Numbered from the stretch's first letter, positions 1 through 7,443 are shown. The stretch is 64,000 nt of DNA from Massilia sp. WG5 (GCF_001412595.2 NZ_CP012640.2:3472001-3536000); one strand, 5' to 3'. Numbers and translations are program-made. Notes: generated from the letters alone by a model not told the origin.

Positions 1-588
1 GCCGCGCGCGGCGATCTGGCCGGTGCGGTGGTGTTCCATTGCAGCGGCGCCAAGGCGTCTTCCGAGCTCGAACCCCTGCGCGCGGCTGGCGCCCTGGTCG
101 CCAGCGTGCACCCGGTGCGCAGCTTCGCCGATCCCCGGCAGGTGGCCGATGCCTTCGACGGCACCTTCTGCGGCGTCGAAGGCGACCCGGAGGCGCTGGC
201 CGTCCTGACGCCGGCCTTCGCGGCGATCGGCGCGCGCGTGGTCCCGATCGATGCCAGCGCCAAGACCGTGTATCACGCCGCCTCCGTGTTCGCCTCGAAC
301 TACCTCACCACGGTGCTCGACGCCGCCCTGCGCGCCTACCAGGCGGCCGGTATTCCGGCCGAGGTGGCGCGCGAGCTGGCGCGGCCGCTGGCGAGCGAGA
401 CCCTGGCCAACGTGTTCCGCCTGGGACCGGAAACCGCGCTGTCCGGCCCGATCGCGCGCGGCGACGCCGCCACCGTGGCGCGCCAGCAGGACGCCGTGAA
501 CGCCTGGGATCCGGCTACCGGCGCCTTGTACGAGGCGCTGGCGGCCGCGACCTGGGACCTGGCGCGGCGCCGCAACATTCACTCATAG
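1..588 (+). CDS. DUF2520 (Rossmann-like) protein, 3' part
   Basis: The frame is open from the first base, so the N-terminal NAD(P)-binding Rossmann half lies outside the window. The visible 195 codons cover the end of that domain (VVFHCSGAK, then SVHPVRSF) and the all-helical DUF2520 domain (YHAASVFASNYLT, later ALSGPIARGD). This is the layout of the F420/NADP-oxidoreductase-like family found in many bacteria. The substrate is not known. An SD-like AGGAGAAG overlaps the stop and serves the next gene, so the two are probably co-transcribed. The family call is from motif recall; the function is unassigned. Confidence 0.8.
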   Translation, partial: AARGDLAGAVVFHCSGAKASSELEPLRAAGALVASVHPVRSFADPRQVADAFDGTFCGVEGDPEALAVLTPAFAAIGARVVPIDASAKTVYHAASVFASNYLTTVLDAALRAYQAAGIPAEVARELARPLASETLANVFRLGPETALSGPIARGDAATVARQQDAVNAWDPATGALYEALAAATWDLARRRNIHS

Positions 589-598
589 GAGAAGCAAG

Positions 599-976
599 AT
601 GCGCTTGACTGCGTGGGCGACGCTGGCCGTGCTCGGCGTGTATTTCTGGACCGGCGTGATGGCCGGCCTGGCCAGGGCGAAATATAAAGTGCCGGCGCCG
701 GCGATGGATGGCCCGCTGCCGTTCCAGAGCGCGCAGCGGGTCCAGGCCAACACCCTCGAGCAGCTGCCGCTGGTGCTGGCGCCGCTATGGCTGTGCGGGA
801 TGTATCTGGGCGATACCTGGGCGGCAGCCGGCGGATTGCTGTGGTGCGTCGGGCGCATCCTGTATGCGCTGGGCTATTACCGCGACCCATCGAAACGCGA
901 AGCCGGCTTCGTCATCGGCATGCTGGCGTGCGGCGCCTTGGTGGCCGGCAGCGCGCTCGGATTGCTGTTGCACTAG
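599..976 (+). CDS. MAPEG family membrane protein
   Basis: 125 aa, with hydrophobic segments near residues 5-25, 58-75, 78-95 and 103-124, as expected for a four-helix MAPEG (eicosanoid and glutathione metabolism) protein. The family signature RVQANTLEQLP is followed by LWLCG, and the cytosolic stretch GRILYALGYYRDP matches bacterial members. Bacterial MAPEG proteins are inner-membrane trimers with glutathione-linked activities that are mostly uncharacterised. The ATG at 599 has AGGAGAAG at 587-594. It starts 10 bp after the DUF2520 stop, so an operon is likely. Confidence 0.85.
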   Translation: MRLTAWATLAVLGVYFWTGVMAGLARAKYKVPAPAMDGPLPFQSAQRVQANTLEQLPLVLAPLWLCGMYLGDTWAAAGGLLWCVGRILYALGYYRDPSKREAGFVIGMLACGALVAGSALGLLLH

Positions 977-1053
977 AGCAAAACCTTCACTTGGTTTCGT
1001 GACAAAGTTCCCGTAGTGCAATAAGCTGGACGTCTACGACCATGGAGGATCGC

Positions 1054-1416
1054 ATGCTGTTTTTGAAGAGTACCAGCGTCACCAAAGCGCCCGGCATTTA
1101 CGAAGTCGACGTTGCCGCCAAACCGCCGGGCAAAACCTTCGGCGTCTTCATGGCCACCGACCCGGACAATCAGCCGAACGCCGTGCTGGCCGCGCTGCAA
1201 GAACTTGGCTTCGCGAACACCTACCAGCAGAGCTATGTCCACAAAGACAAAGGCAAGGTGCTCGACCTGCATTTCCAGAAAGACGGCAGCGACCTGTTCA
1301 AGGGCTGGAAGGCCGACGAATGCGCGACCAACCTGGCGGCGCTGGATGCGCTGTTTGGCAATTACGGTATTGCGGTGACGCCAAGGGTCATGAGCCTGGC
1401 CGAAGCCTACGCTTGA
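1054..1416 (+). CDS. conserved-looking small protein, unknown function
   Basis: 120 aa beginning MLFLKSTSV. I chose the ATG at 1054 because GGAGG lies at 1044-1048 with a 5-nt gap; an in-frame ATG at 1042 would put that motif inside the gene. The protein is soluble, with no signal peptide or membrane helix. It alternates strand-like and helical stretches (FGVFMATDPDN, VLAALQELGFANTY, HFQKDGSDLFKGWK). Codon use is typical of the neighbourhood, so it is very likely a real gene. I do not recognise the family. A large palindrome begins at its stop codon. Confidence 0.65.
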   Translation: MLFLKSTSVTKAPGIYEVDVAAKPPGKTFGVFMATDPDNQPNAVLAALQELGFANTYQQSYVHKDKGKVLDLHFQKDGSDLFKGWKADECATNLAALDALFGNYGIAVTPRVMSLAEAYA

Positions 1417-1533
1417 GGAGCCCCGCAAACCTGCTGCGCGTTGCAGTTTCGTTCTGCGATGCTCGCTGTACGCTCGTACAGCTGCGCTTCTCAAACGAAA
1501 CTGCGGCCGCTCGCTACGGTTTTCGAGGCTCCT
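1416..1533. repeat. nested long palindrome (3' intergenic repeat)
   Basis: Three concentric inverted repeats share one centre: AGGAGCC (1416-1422) with GGCTCCT (1527-1533), GCAGTTTCGTT (1443-1453) with AACGAAACTGC (1494-1504), and GCTGTACG (1465-1472) with CGTACAGC (1475-1482). The element fills the gap between convergent genes and could fold as a cruciform or a long RNA hairpin. Its GCGTTGCA core recurs at 43701-43708, which suggests a dispersed family. Confidence 0.7.
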
Positions 1534-1537
1534 TACC

Positions 1538-2125
1538 TTAATTTACTTGAACGTGATAAAGCGCCCACGGACAAGCGGCAAACCGCTGCGCCAGCGGCTG
1601 TGCGGCCATCTCCGGCACCCGGTCGGCGTCGTACACCGCCCATAGCGGCCCTAGTCCCCCCAGCGGCATCGCCTTGCCGTCCACCTGCGTGGCGACGATG
1701 AAGCGCCGCGCGCGCGCCTGCGCCAGCGGCAGCTCGACGTTGTAGCCGTCCACCGCGCGCAGCACCAGCACCGTCTTGTCCCCCAGCGTGGCGCCGGCGC
1801 GCGCCAGCACGTCCACCAGCAGCGGGCCGCGGAGCAGGTGCGGCTTGCTGTCATATTCCAGGGTCGGACGGATCGTCAGCGCCGGCAGCGTCCGTAGGGC
1901 GGCATCGTCGAACACGTAGGCCTTGCGGAAGGACACGCCGTGCTTGTGCATCATCTGGTCGAGCACCGGGTCGAAGGGACCGCGATTGGCGCGGGCGATG
2001 TTGCCGGTAACCGTCAGCAGGGCAGGGCCATCCGGCGGTGCGGGCCGGGAGGCGCCTGCGGCCTGGCCGGCGAGCGGAAGGGCGCCGGCCGCTGCCGCCG
2101 CGCCGAGGAACTGGCGTTTGTTCAT
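1538..2125 (-). CDS. molybdopterin-binding-fold oxidoreductase-like exported protein
   Basis: 195 aa from the ATG at 2125. The N-terminus MNKRQFLGAAAAAG is a Tat-like signal (KRxFL followed by an Ala-rich core), with cleavage expected near GQAAG, so the protein is probably periplasmic. The mature part resembles the sulfite-oxidase-type molybdopterin-binding domain (LLTVTGNI near the start, GPLLVDVLARAGA, VDGYNVELPL, then PLGGLGPLWAVYD). It is much shorter than a full sulfite oxidase, so it is a single-domain member. Cofactor binding is inferred from the fold only. It is transcribed divergently from the AlkB-like gene. Confidence 0.65.
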   Translation of the reverse strand: MNKRQFLGAAAAAGALPLAGQAAGASRPAPPDGPALLTVTGNIARANRGPFDPVLDQMMHKHGVSFRKAYVFDDAALRTLPALTIRPTLEYDSKPHLLRGPLLVDVLARAGATLGDKTVLVLRAVDGYNVELPLAQARARRFIVATQVDGKAMPLGGLGPLWAVYDADRVPEMAAQPLAQRFAACPWALYHVQVN

Positions 2126-2193
2126 GCGAAAATGTCCTGTCGATGGGATTGCGCCATCATAACGTTCACTCCCGCCCATTGTCCCAAGCTTAC

Positions 2194-2790
2194 ATGGATC
2201 TGTTTCCCCTGGATACCGGCCTGCAGCCGATCCCGATCGAGGATGGCGAACTGGCGCTGCTGCCGCAACTCCCTCTGCCGCTCGGCAATGCCGAGATATT
2301 CGAACGCCTGCTGCGCGACACGCCCTGGCGCCATGAGACGGTGGTCGTGTACGGCAAGCGCCATCTGCAGCCGCGCCTGACAGCCTGGTACGGCGAAGCC
2401 GGCTATACCTATTCCGGCCTGCGCCTGGCGCCGATGCCATTGACCCCGTTGCTCGCGGAATTGCGCGGCGCGGTGGAAGCCGCCACCGGCCAGCGCTACA
2501 ACAGCGTGCTGCTGAACTACTACCGCGATGGCGCCGACAGCATGGGCATGCACAGCGACGACGAGCCGGAACTGGGGCCGCGTCCGGCCATCGCCTCGCT
2601 CAGCTATGGCGCCACCCGGACCTTTATCCTGCGCCACAAGCAGAGTAAAAGGACGCTGAAATTCGCGCTCGCCGACGGTAATCTGTTACTGATGGCAGGT
2701 GTCCTTCAGCAACACTGGCTGCACGGGATCAACAAGACTGCAAAACCAACCGGACCCCGCCTCAACCTCACTTTTCGTTACATCGCCTAA
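2194..2790 (+). CDS. AlkB-like 2-oxoglutarate/Fe(II) dioxygenase
   Basis: 198 aa, the size of ALKBH2/3-type bacterial AlkB homologues. Visible active-site elements are H120 and D122 in MGMHSDDE, the distal His in WLHGI (H177) and the 2OG-binding arginines in RLNLTFR. The substrate-lid region carries NSVLLNYYRDG. Such enzymes oxidatively remove alkyl groups from DNA or RNA bases. The start is the ATG at 2194, 68 bp from the divergent start at 2125; a longer upstream frame exists but lacks family similarity. Repair activity is inferred from family membership. Confidence 0.85.
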   Translation: MDLFPLDTGLQPIPIEDGELALLPQLPLPLGNAEIFERLLRDTPWRHETVVVYGKRHLQPRLTAWYGEAGYTYSGLRLAPMPLTPLLAELRGAVEAATGQRYNSVLLNYYRDGADSMGMHSDDEPELGPRPAIASLSYGATRTFILRHKQSKRTLKFALADGNLLLMAGVLQQHWLHGINKTAKPTGPRLNLTFRYIA

Positions 2791-2916
2791 TATCTAGGCA
2801 ACTGCTGTCAATATCGGCCATTTTATTAATGAATAATGGGTCATTAAGTTACATCTGATTACAGTTCTTACGAAATGGCCACTGACTTAAGTATTTGCCA
2901 CCTGTTATCTTGACCA

Positions 2917-2945
2917 CATCGCGATTCACTTTGCATCGCGAATCA
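2917..2945. promoter_or_regulatory. 12-bp direct repeat upstream of barrel gene
   Basis: CATCGCGATTCA (2917-2928) is repeated as CATCGCGAATCA (2934-2945), with one mismatch and a 17-bp start-to-start distance. It ends 26 bp before the start codon of the outer-membrane protein gene. The position suits the 5' leader or an operator; no function is known. Confidence 0.35.
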
Positions 2946-2971
2946 GTCACACCAGATAAAGGATGCCGAAT

Positions 2972-3493
2972 ATGAAAAAGCTCATCGTTGCACTGATCGC
3001 AGGCGCTGCCGCCATGTCCGCAGCACAAGCCCAGAATTTCACCGATAACCCGCACGCCTACGTCGGCGCAGGTGTCAGCTCCGCCAAGAACGTCCAGCTG
3101 GATGAATACAAGGCAAACGGCAAGATCTACGGCGGCTACGAATTCAATCGCACCTGGGCTGCTGAAGCCGGCTACACCGATTTCGGTACCAATACTTTTG
3201 CCAACGGCAACACCAAAGGCGACAGCTACTACGTGGCAGCCAAGGCAACCATGCCGATCAACGAGCAGTTCTCGGCCTACGGCAAGCTGGGCGTCGAGCA
3301 CAGCCAGCGCAAGCTGAACACCACCGGCCTGGAACTGAGCAGCAACGACACCGGCGCCTACGGTGCCCTGGGCGTCCAGTACAAGCTGAACCAGCAAGTT
3401 GCACTGACCGCCGAGTACGAGCGCTACGGCAAAGAGAAGGATTTCGGCGCCAAGTCGAACGTCTGGACCGTCGGCGCGCACTACAACTTCTAA
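2972..3493 (+). CDS. outer-membrane beta-barrel protein (OmpA-barrel-like)
   Basis: 173 aa. The signal peptide MKKLIVALIAGAAAMSAAQA ends at an AQA cleavage site at residue 20. The mature chain alternates short amphipathic strands rich in Gly and aromatics (YVGAGVS, IYGGYEF, WAAEAGYTDF, GALGVQYKL) and ends in a C-terminal Phe, the usual BAM recognition residue. This fits a small eight-stranded barrel of the OmpA-like/OMP_b-brl type with no periplasmic OmpA domain. The ATG at 2972 is preferred over 2963 because AAAGG at 2958-2962 then has 9-nt spacing. Its terminator is interrupted by an IS element. Confidence 0.85.
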   Translation: MKKLIVALIAGAAAMSAAQAQNFTDNPHAYVGAGVSSAKNVQLDEYKANGKIYGGYEFNRTWAAEAGYTDFGTNTFANGNTKGDSYYVAAKATMPINEQFSAYGKLGVEHSQRKLNTTGLELSSNDTGAYGALGVQYKLNQQVALTAEYERYGKEKDFGAKSNVWTVGAHYNF

Positions 3494-3497
3494 GCGC

Positions 3498-3521
3498 GTA
3501 GGGTGGGCACAATGTGCCCAC
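3498..3521. repeat. REP hairpin with GTAG head
   Basis: GTAG (3498-3501) is followed by the perfect hairpin arms GTGGGCAC (3503-3510) and GTGCCCAC (3514-3521) with an AAT loop. A tetranucleotide next to a short stem is the form bound by RAYT transposases. A RAYT gene ends about 56 bp away once the inserted IS is removed from the reckoning. I found no second copy of this REP in the window. Confidence 0.65.
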
Positions 3522-3530
3522 GTACGTAAA

Positions 3531-3544
3531 ACGGGGCCTTCGCG
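3531..3544 (+). terminator. left half of a terminator split by an IS
   Basis: The arm CGGGGCC lies at 3532-3538 and its complement GGCCCCG at 4989-4995, followed by a T run (4997-5001). Removing the IS and one target copy rebuilds an AAAA-flanked 7-bp stem with a TTCGC loop and a T tail. That is a good intrinsic terminator for the barrel gene and, on the other strand, for the RAYT gene. Confidence 0.75.
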
Positions 3545-3551
3545 TGAACTG

Positions 3552-3588
3552 AACCCCAAAAGTTGGACACCAACTTTTGGGGTTTTTT
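3552..3588 (+). terminator. 15-bp hairpin plus T run at IS left end
   Basis: The arms AACCCCAAAAGTTGG (3552-3566) and CCAACTTTTGGGGTT (3570-3584) are perfect complements with an ACA loop and run straight into six T's (3583-3588), just before the orfA ATG. The outer strand is also part of the terminal inverted repeat. Such structures at IS ends are known to shield transposase expression from external read-through. Confidence 0.75.
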
Positions 3589-3589
3589 C

Positions 3590-4114
3590 ATGACGAAGTA
3601 CGATGAGCGGTTCAAGCTCAAGATTGTCCAGGAATACTTGGTCAAGCGAAGGGGCAGCAAGACCTTAGCGAGGAAGTACGGTTGTCAACGTTCATCTGTA
3701 GAGCACTGGGTCAGCTTGTATCGTGTGCATGGCAAGGACGGACTCAAGAAGAAGCACAGCTCGTATAGTGCGGAGTTCAAGCTGTCGGTGCTGCAGCACA
3801 TGTGGGACAATGAGCTGTCATTCGGCCAAACAGCAGCTGCTTTCAATATCCGCAATCACGCAGCGGTAGGCATATGGGAGCGCAGTTATCGAGAAGGCGG
3901 TTTCGACGCACTGATAGCACGCCCACGAGGAAGGCCCAAGCAGATGTCTGCTCCAACAACAAAACCAGAGCCGTCGCCCGACGATGAAAAGTGTACTCGC
4001 GACGAGTTGTTGGCCGAGTTGAATCAGCTGCGCATGGAGAATGCGTACCTAAAAAAGTTGCGAGCCTTAGTTCAAGCCAAGCAGAAGGCGACGCCGCCGA
4101 CAAAGCGCAAATAG
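3590..4114 (+). CDS. IS3-family transposase OrfA (InsE-like)
   Basis: 174 aa. Two consecutive helix-turn-helix units are visible: residues 1-55 (YDERFKLKIVQEYL, then TLARKYGCQRSSVEHWV) and about 60-115 (YSAEFKLSVLQ, FNIRNHAAVGIWERSYREGG). A leucine-zipper-like segment follows near the end (ELLAELNQLRMENAYLKKL). This is the DNA-binding half of IS150-type transposases. On its own it acts as a repressor in related elements; fused to OrfB by -1 frameshifting it forms the active transposase. The ATG at 3590 follows the T run of the left-end hairpin. Confidence 0.92.
   Translation: MTKYDERFKLKIVQEYLVKRRGSKTLARKYGCQRSSVEHWVSLYRVHGKDGLKKKHSSYSAEFKLSVLQHMWDNELSFGQTAAAFNIRNHAAVGIWERSYREGGFDALIARPRGRPKQMSAPTTKPEPSPDDEKCTRDELLAELNQLRMENAYLKKLRALVQAKQKATPPTKRK
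4051..4057 (+). promoter_or_regulatory. A6G slippery site for -1 frameshift
   Basis: A AAA AAG lies exactly in the zero frame of orfA (codons AAA 4052-4054, AAG 4055-4057). A -1 slip puts the next codon at 4057 in the orfB frame. This is the heptamer used by IS150/IS3 elements to make the OrfAB fusion. Confidence 0.88.
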
Positions 4115-4950
4115 TGCAGGAACTAAGGCAGCAGTATCCGCTTGCGGGTTTGCTTGCGTTCGCCGGGCTGGCTCGCAGCACGTTCTACTACCAACTCAAG
4201 ACGCGGCAAGCGAGCGATAAACATCAGCAGCTCAAGACCATAATCCGATCCGTTTTCGCCCGTCACAAGGGTCGTTACGGTTATCGGCGTGTCACCGCAG
4301 CCATTCGTCAGACAGGAACGCTCGTCAACCATAAGACCGTACAGCGATTGATGACGGTGTTGGGATTGAAGTCATTGGTGCGCCCCAAGAGATATCGCTC
4401 GTTCAAAGGAGAGATAGGTCACGCTGCACCTCACGAGTTACAACGCAAATTCACAGCTGCAGGTCCGAACCAGAAGTGGGTGACGGACGTTACCGAGTTC
4501 AACGTCGCTGGCGAGAAACTGTACCTTTCGCCAATCCTGGACCTATACAACGGTGAAATCGTGGCCTTCGAAACATCCCGGCGCCCTGCATTCGACCTGG
4601 TGAGTTCGATGCTCAAGAAGGCATTGCGCAAGCTTTCGCCACAGGATAAACCCATGCTGCACTCCGACCAGGGATGGCAGTATCGTATGCCAGCCTACCA
4701 ACGCATTCTTCGGAAACGCGGGCTCGTGCAGAGCATGTCACGCAAAGGGAACTGCCTCGACAACGCGACCATGGAAAGCTTCTTCGCCGTGCTCAAGTCC
4801 GAGTGCTTCTACCTGAACAAATTCGCCAACATCGACGTCCTGCAGGTTGAACTGACCCGCTACATCCGCTATTACAATCACGACCGTATCAAGCTCAAAC
4901 TAAAAGGCCTGAGTCCTGTTCAGTACAGGACTCAGGCCTTGGCCGCTTAA
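4057..4950 (+). CDS. IS3-family transposase OrfB (DDE domain), frameshift-expressed
   Basis: The frame is entered by the -1 slip at 4051-4057 and ends at 4950. It contains the HTH_21 region (YGYRRVTAAIRQTG) and an rve integrase core with the DDE residues in WVTDVTEF, LHSDQGWQY and TMESFFAVLKSE. The family C-terminal signature GLSPVQYRTQ is present. No frame damage is seen. A separate in-frame ATG exists at 3991, inside orfA, but IS150-group OrfB is normally made as the fusion. The role is cut-and-join of IS ends. Confidence 0.92.
   Translation, partial: VASLSSSQAEGDAADKAQIVQELRQQYPLAGLLAFAGLARSTFYYQLKTRQASDKHQQLKTIIRSVFARHKGRYGYRRVTAAIRQTGTLVNHKTVQRLMTVLGLKSLVRPKRYRSFKGEIGHAAPHELQRKFTAAGPNQKWVTDVTEFNVAGEKLYLSPILDLYNGEIVAFETSRRPAFDLVSSMLKKALRKLSPQDKPMLHSDQGWQYRMPAYQRILRKRGLVQSMSRKGNCLDNATMESFFAVLKSECFYLNKFANIDVLQVELTRYIRYYNHDRIKLKLKGLSPVQYRTQALAA
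4904..4940 (+). other. 16-bp perfect hairpin inside orfB 3' end
   Basis: AAGGCCTGAGTCCTGT (4904-4919) pairs perfectly with ACAGGACTCAGGCCTT (4925-4940) around a TCAGT loop, all within the last codons of orfB. There is no T run. A stem this long in coding sequence is unlikely by chance and may act on mRNA stability or on transcription entering from the right. Confidence 0.6.
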
Positions 4951-5016
4951 TAAACTAACCGTCCAACTTTACGGGGTCAGTTCATCGCGGCCCCGATTTT
5001 TATTGGTGCGCCCGCT

Positions 5017-5556
5017 TCAGAACGGCGCCCGCGCCAGCGCATGCAGCGGCCGCGTCCACGGCAGCGGGGCCAGCGGCGCCTGCGGCGCTTCGAAGCCGGC
5101 GGCGAGGAAGCGGTGCAGCGAAGACCACGGCCACTCGGCCGCCTGCTCGCAAAAACCGTGGCGCATCGGATTGCTGTGCACGTAGTCGATCAGGGCCGCG
5201 TACTCGTCGTCATCGCCGACGCGGTAGTCGCGGTAGTGGCGTTCCCAGATCGACGCGTCGGTGGCGCCCGTCAGGGTCAGGCCGGTCTTGTGCAGGGCCT
5301 TGGAAAAGGCGATCTTGACCGCGCGCCAACGCGTGGCGCAGTCGTGGTCGCCGGGCGGCAGGGTCCAGATCGCGTGCGCGTGGTCGGGCAGGACCACCCA
5401 GGCATCGACGTGGAAGGGTTTGCGGATCCTGGCCTGGCGCATGGCTTCGCCAAACGCCGAGAAATGGTCCGTCAGCAAACTGCTATTCCGGTCCAGCAGG
5501 CGCACCGTAAAAAAGTACGTCATGCCAGGAACGCGGTTATCGCGGTAATGTGTCAT
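5017..5556 (-). CDS. rayT: REP-associated tyrosine transposase (RAYT, Y1_Tnp)
   Basis: 179 aa from the ATG at 5556. It shows the single-domain Y1 HUH transposase layout of RAYTs: early YFFTVRLLDR, the HUH pair in LPDHAHAIW, and the catalytic-Tyr region LIDYVHSNPMRHGF. It ends soon after WPWSSLHRF, typical of the group. RAYTs are usually single-copy, vertically inherited enzymes that nick REP hairpins. The GTAG-headed REP at 3498-3521 lies just past its stop codon if the IS is ignored. A longer upstream frame exists but is not conserved-looking. Confidence 0.9.
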   Translation of the reverse strand: MTHYRDNRVPGMTYFFTVRLLDRNSSLLTDHFSAFGEAMRQARIRKPFHVDAWVVLPDHAHAIWTLPPGDHDCATRWRAVKIAFSKALHKTGLTLTGATDASIWERHYRDYRVGDDDEYAALIDYVHSNPMRHGFCEQAAEWPWSSLHRFLAAGFEAPQAPLAPLPWTRPLHALARAPF

Positions 5557-5713
5557 GTATAAATGTGGCGTGAGCCGACCTCGACGAGGACCGATTCTAC
5601 ACATGAGATGGGAAACGGGCCGATCCATTTCCGCGCGAAAAATCGAAGCGCCTACGCCCGGCAAACCAGTTGCCAGCATTGCGCGCAAGCCCGGGCGCAC
5701 CGGTCGATAGGCG

Positions 5714-5741
5714 AAAAAAAAGCTCCCCGCAGGGAGCTTTT
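5714..5741 (-). terminator. intrinsic terminator of ettA
   Basis: On the minus strand AGCTCCC, a TGCG loop and GGGAGCT are followed by eight T's (plus-strand arms 5721-5727 and 5732-5738, A run from 5714). It lies 35 bp past the ettA stop. The opposite strand also ends in T's, so it may work in both directions. Confidence 0.85.
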
Positions 5742-5775
5742 GTGGTGTCGATACGACTGATGCGGCGCTGGCTGC

Positions 5776-7443
5776 TTACGCGGTAAGCGGCTTGTAGCGG
5801 ATGCGCTTCGGCTTCGCGCCTTCTTCGCCCAGACGCTTCTTCTTGTCGGCTTCGTATTCCTGATAGTTACCGTTGAAGAAGGTGACTTGCGAGTTGCCTT
5901 CGAAGGCCAGGATGTGCGTCGCGATACGGTCCAGGAACCAGCGATCGTGCGAGATCACCATCACGCTGCCGGCGAATTCCAGCAGCGCGTCTTCCAGCGC
6001 ACGCAGGGTTTCGACGTCGAGGTCGTTCGACGGTTCGTCCAGCAGCAGGACGTTGCCGCCTTGCAGCAGGGTTTTCGCTAAATGCAGACGCCCGCGTTCA
6101 CCGCCGGACAGGTTGCCGACCACCTTTTGCTGGTCCGCGCCCTTGAAGTTGAAGCGGCCGAGGTAGGCGCGCGACGGCATCTCGAAGCGGCCCACGCTCA
6201 GCATGTCGGCGCCGCCGGTGACGTCTTCGAACACGGTCTTGGTGTTGGCGAGGTCGTCGCGGTGCTGGTCGACCAGCGAGACCTTCGCGGTCTGGCCGAT
6301 CACGACTTCGCCGCTGTCCGGCTGCTCTTTGCCGGCGATCATCTTGAACAGGGTCGACTTACCGGCGCCGTTCGGGCCGATGATGCCGACGATCGCGCCC
6401 GGCGGCACGGTGAAGGACAGGTTGTCGATCAGCAGGCGGTCGCCGAAGGCCTTGCTGACGTTCTTGAACTCGATGACGTCGTTGCCCAGGCGCTCGGCCA
6501 CCGGGATGAAGATCTCCTGGGTCTCGTTGCGCTTCTGGTATTCGTATTCGCTCAGCTCGTTGAAGCGGGCCAGGCGCGCCTTCGACTTGGCCTGGCGCGC
6601 CTTCGGGTTCTGGCGCGACCATTCCAGTTCCTTCTGCAGGGCTTTCTGGCGCGCCGATTCGGTCGCTTCTTCCTGCTTCAGGCGGGCTTGCTTCTGGTCC
6701 AGCCAGGACGAGTAATTGCCCTTCCAGGGGATGCCCGAACCGCGGTCCAGTTCCAGGATCCATTCGGCGGCGTTGTCGAGGAAGTAGCGGTCGTGGGTGA
6801 TGCCGACCACGGTGCCCGGGAAGCGCAGCAGGAACTGCTCCAGCCACTCGACCGATTCGGCGTCCAGGTGGTTGGTCGGCTCGTCCAGCAGCAGCATGTC
6901 GGGCTTGCTCAGCAGCAGTTTGCACAGCGCCACGCGGCGCTTCTCGCCACCCGACAGCACGCTGATCTTCTGGTCCCACGGCGGCAGGCGCAGCGCGTCG
7001 GCAGCCATTTCCATCTGCAGGTTCAGGTTGCCGCCGTCGGCCGCGGCGATGATCGATTCCAGGCGCTCCTGCTCCTTGGCCAGGGCATCGAAGTCGGCGT
7101 CTTCCTCCGCGTACGCGGCGTACACGGCTTCCAGCTTGGCCTGGGCCTCGAAGGCTTCGCCGAGGCCGGATTCCACTTCCTGGCGCACGGTCTTTTCCGG
7201 ATCCAGCTGCGGTTCCTGCGGCAGGTAGCCGATGTTCAGGCCCGGCATCGGGCGCGCTTCGCCCTGGATGTCGGTGTCGATACCGGCCATGATCTTCAGC
7301 AGGGTCGATTTACCGGAGCCGTTCAGGCCCAGCACGCCGATCTTCGCGCCCGGGAAGAAGGACAGCGAGATGTCCTTCAGAATCTGGCGTTTCGGTGGGA
7401 CGATCTTGCCCACGCGGTTCATGGTGTAGACGTAATTGGCCAT
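5776..7443 (-). CDS. ettA: energy-dependent translational throttle protein EttA (ABC-F)
   Basis: 555 aa, the same length as E. coli EttA. Two ABC ATPase domains: Walker A GLNGSGKST (39-47), signature LSGGEKRRV and Walker B LLLDEPTNHLD; then GPNGAGKST, LSGGERGRLHLAK and LLLDEPSNDLD. The linker between them holds the Arg/Lys-rich P-site tRNA-interaction motif (ARQAKSKARLARFNEL). There are no membrane segments. ABC-F proteins of this type bind the ribosomal E site and gate entry into elongation according to ATP/ADP. The start is the ATG at 7443 (MANYVYTMNRVGK). The gene is monocistronic with its own terminator. Confidence 0.97.
   Translation of the reverse strand: MANYVYTMNRVGKIVPPKRQILKDISLSFFPGAKIGVLGLNGSGKSTLLKIMAGIDTDIQGEARPMPGLNIGYLPQEPQLDPEKTVRQEVESGLGEAFEAQAKLEAVYAAYAEEDADFDALAKEQERLESIIAAADGGNLNLQMEMAADALRLPPWDQKISVLSGGEKRRVALCKLLLSKPDMLLLDEPTNHLDAESVEWLEQFLLRFPGTVVGITHDRYFLDNAAEWILELDRGSGIPWKGNYSSWLDQKQARLKQEEATESARQKALQKELEWSRQNPKARQAKSKARLARFNELSEYEYQKRNETQEIFIPVAERLGNDVIEFKNVSKAFGDRLLIDNLSFTVPPGAIVGIIGPNGAGKSTLFKMIAGKEQPDSGEVVIGQTAKVSLVDQHRDDLANTKTVFEDVTGGADMLSVGRFEMPSRAYLGRFNFKGADQQKVVGNLSGGERGRLHLAKTLLQGGNVLLLDEPSNDLDVETLRALEDALLEFAGSVMVISHDRWFLDRIATHILAFEGNSQVTFFNGNYQEYEADKKKRLGEEGAKPKRIRYKPLTA

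Larger units (their letters stand above)
3545..4984 (+). mobile_element. complete IS3-family (IS150-type) insertion sequence
   Basis: About 1440 bp. The imperfect terminal inverted repeats are 3545-3568 and 4961-4984 (21 of 24 positions match; ends TG...CA). They are flanked by the 5-bp duplication TCGCG at 3540-3544 and 4985-4989. Inside are orfA, an A6G frameshift site and orfB encoding a DDE integrase-type transposase, all intact, so the element looks recent and potentially active. It landed in the loop of the barrel-gene terminator. Confidence 0.95.
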
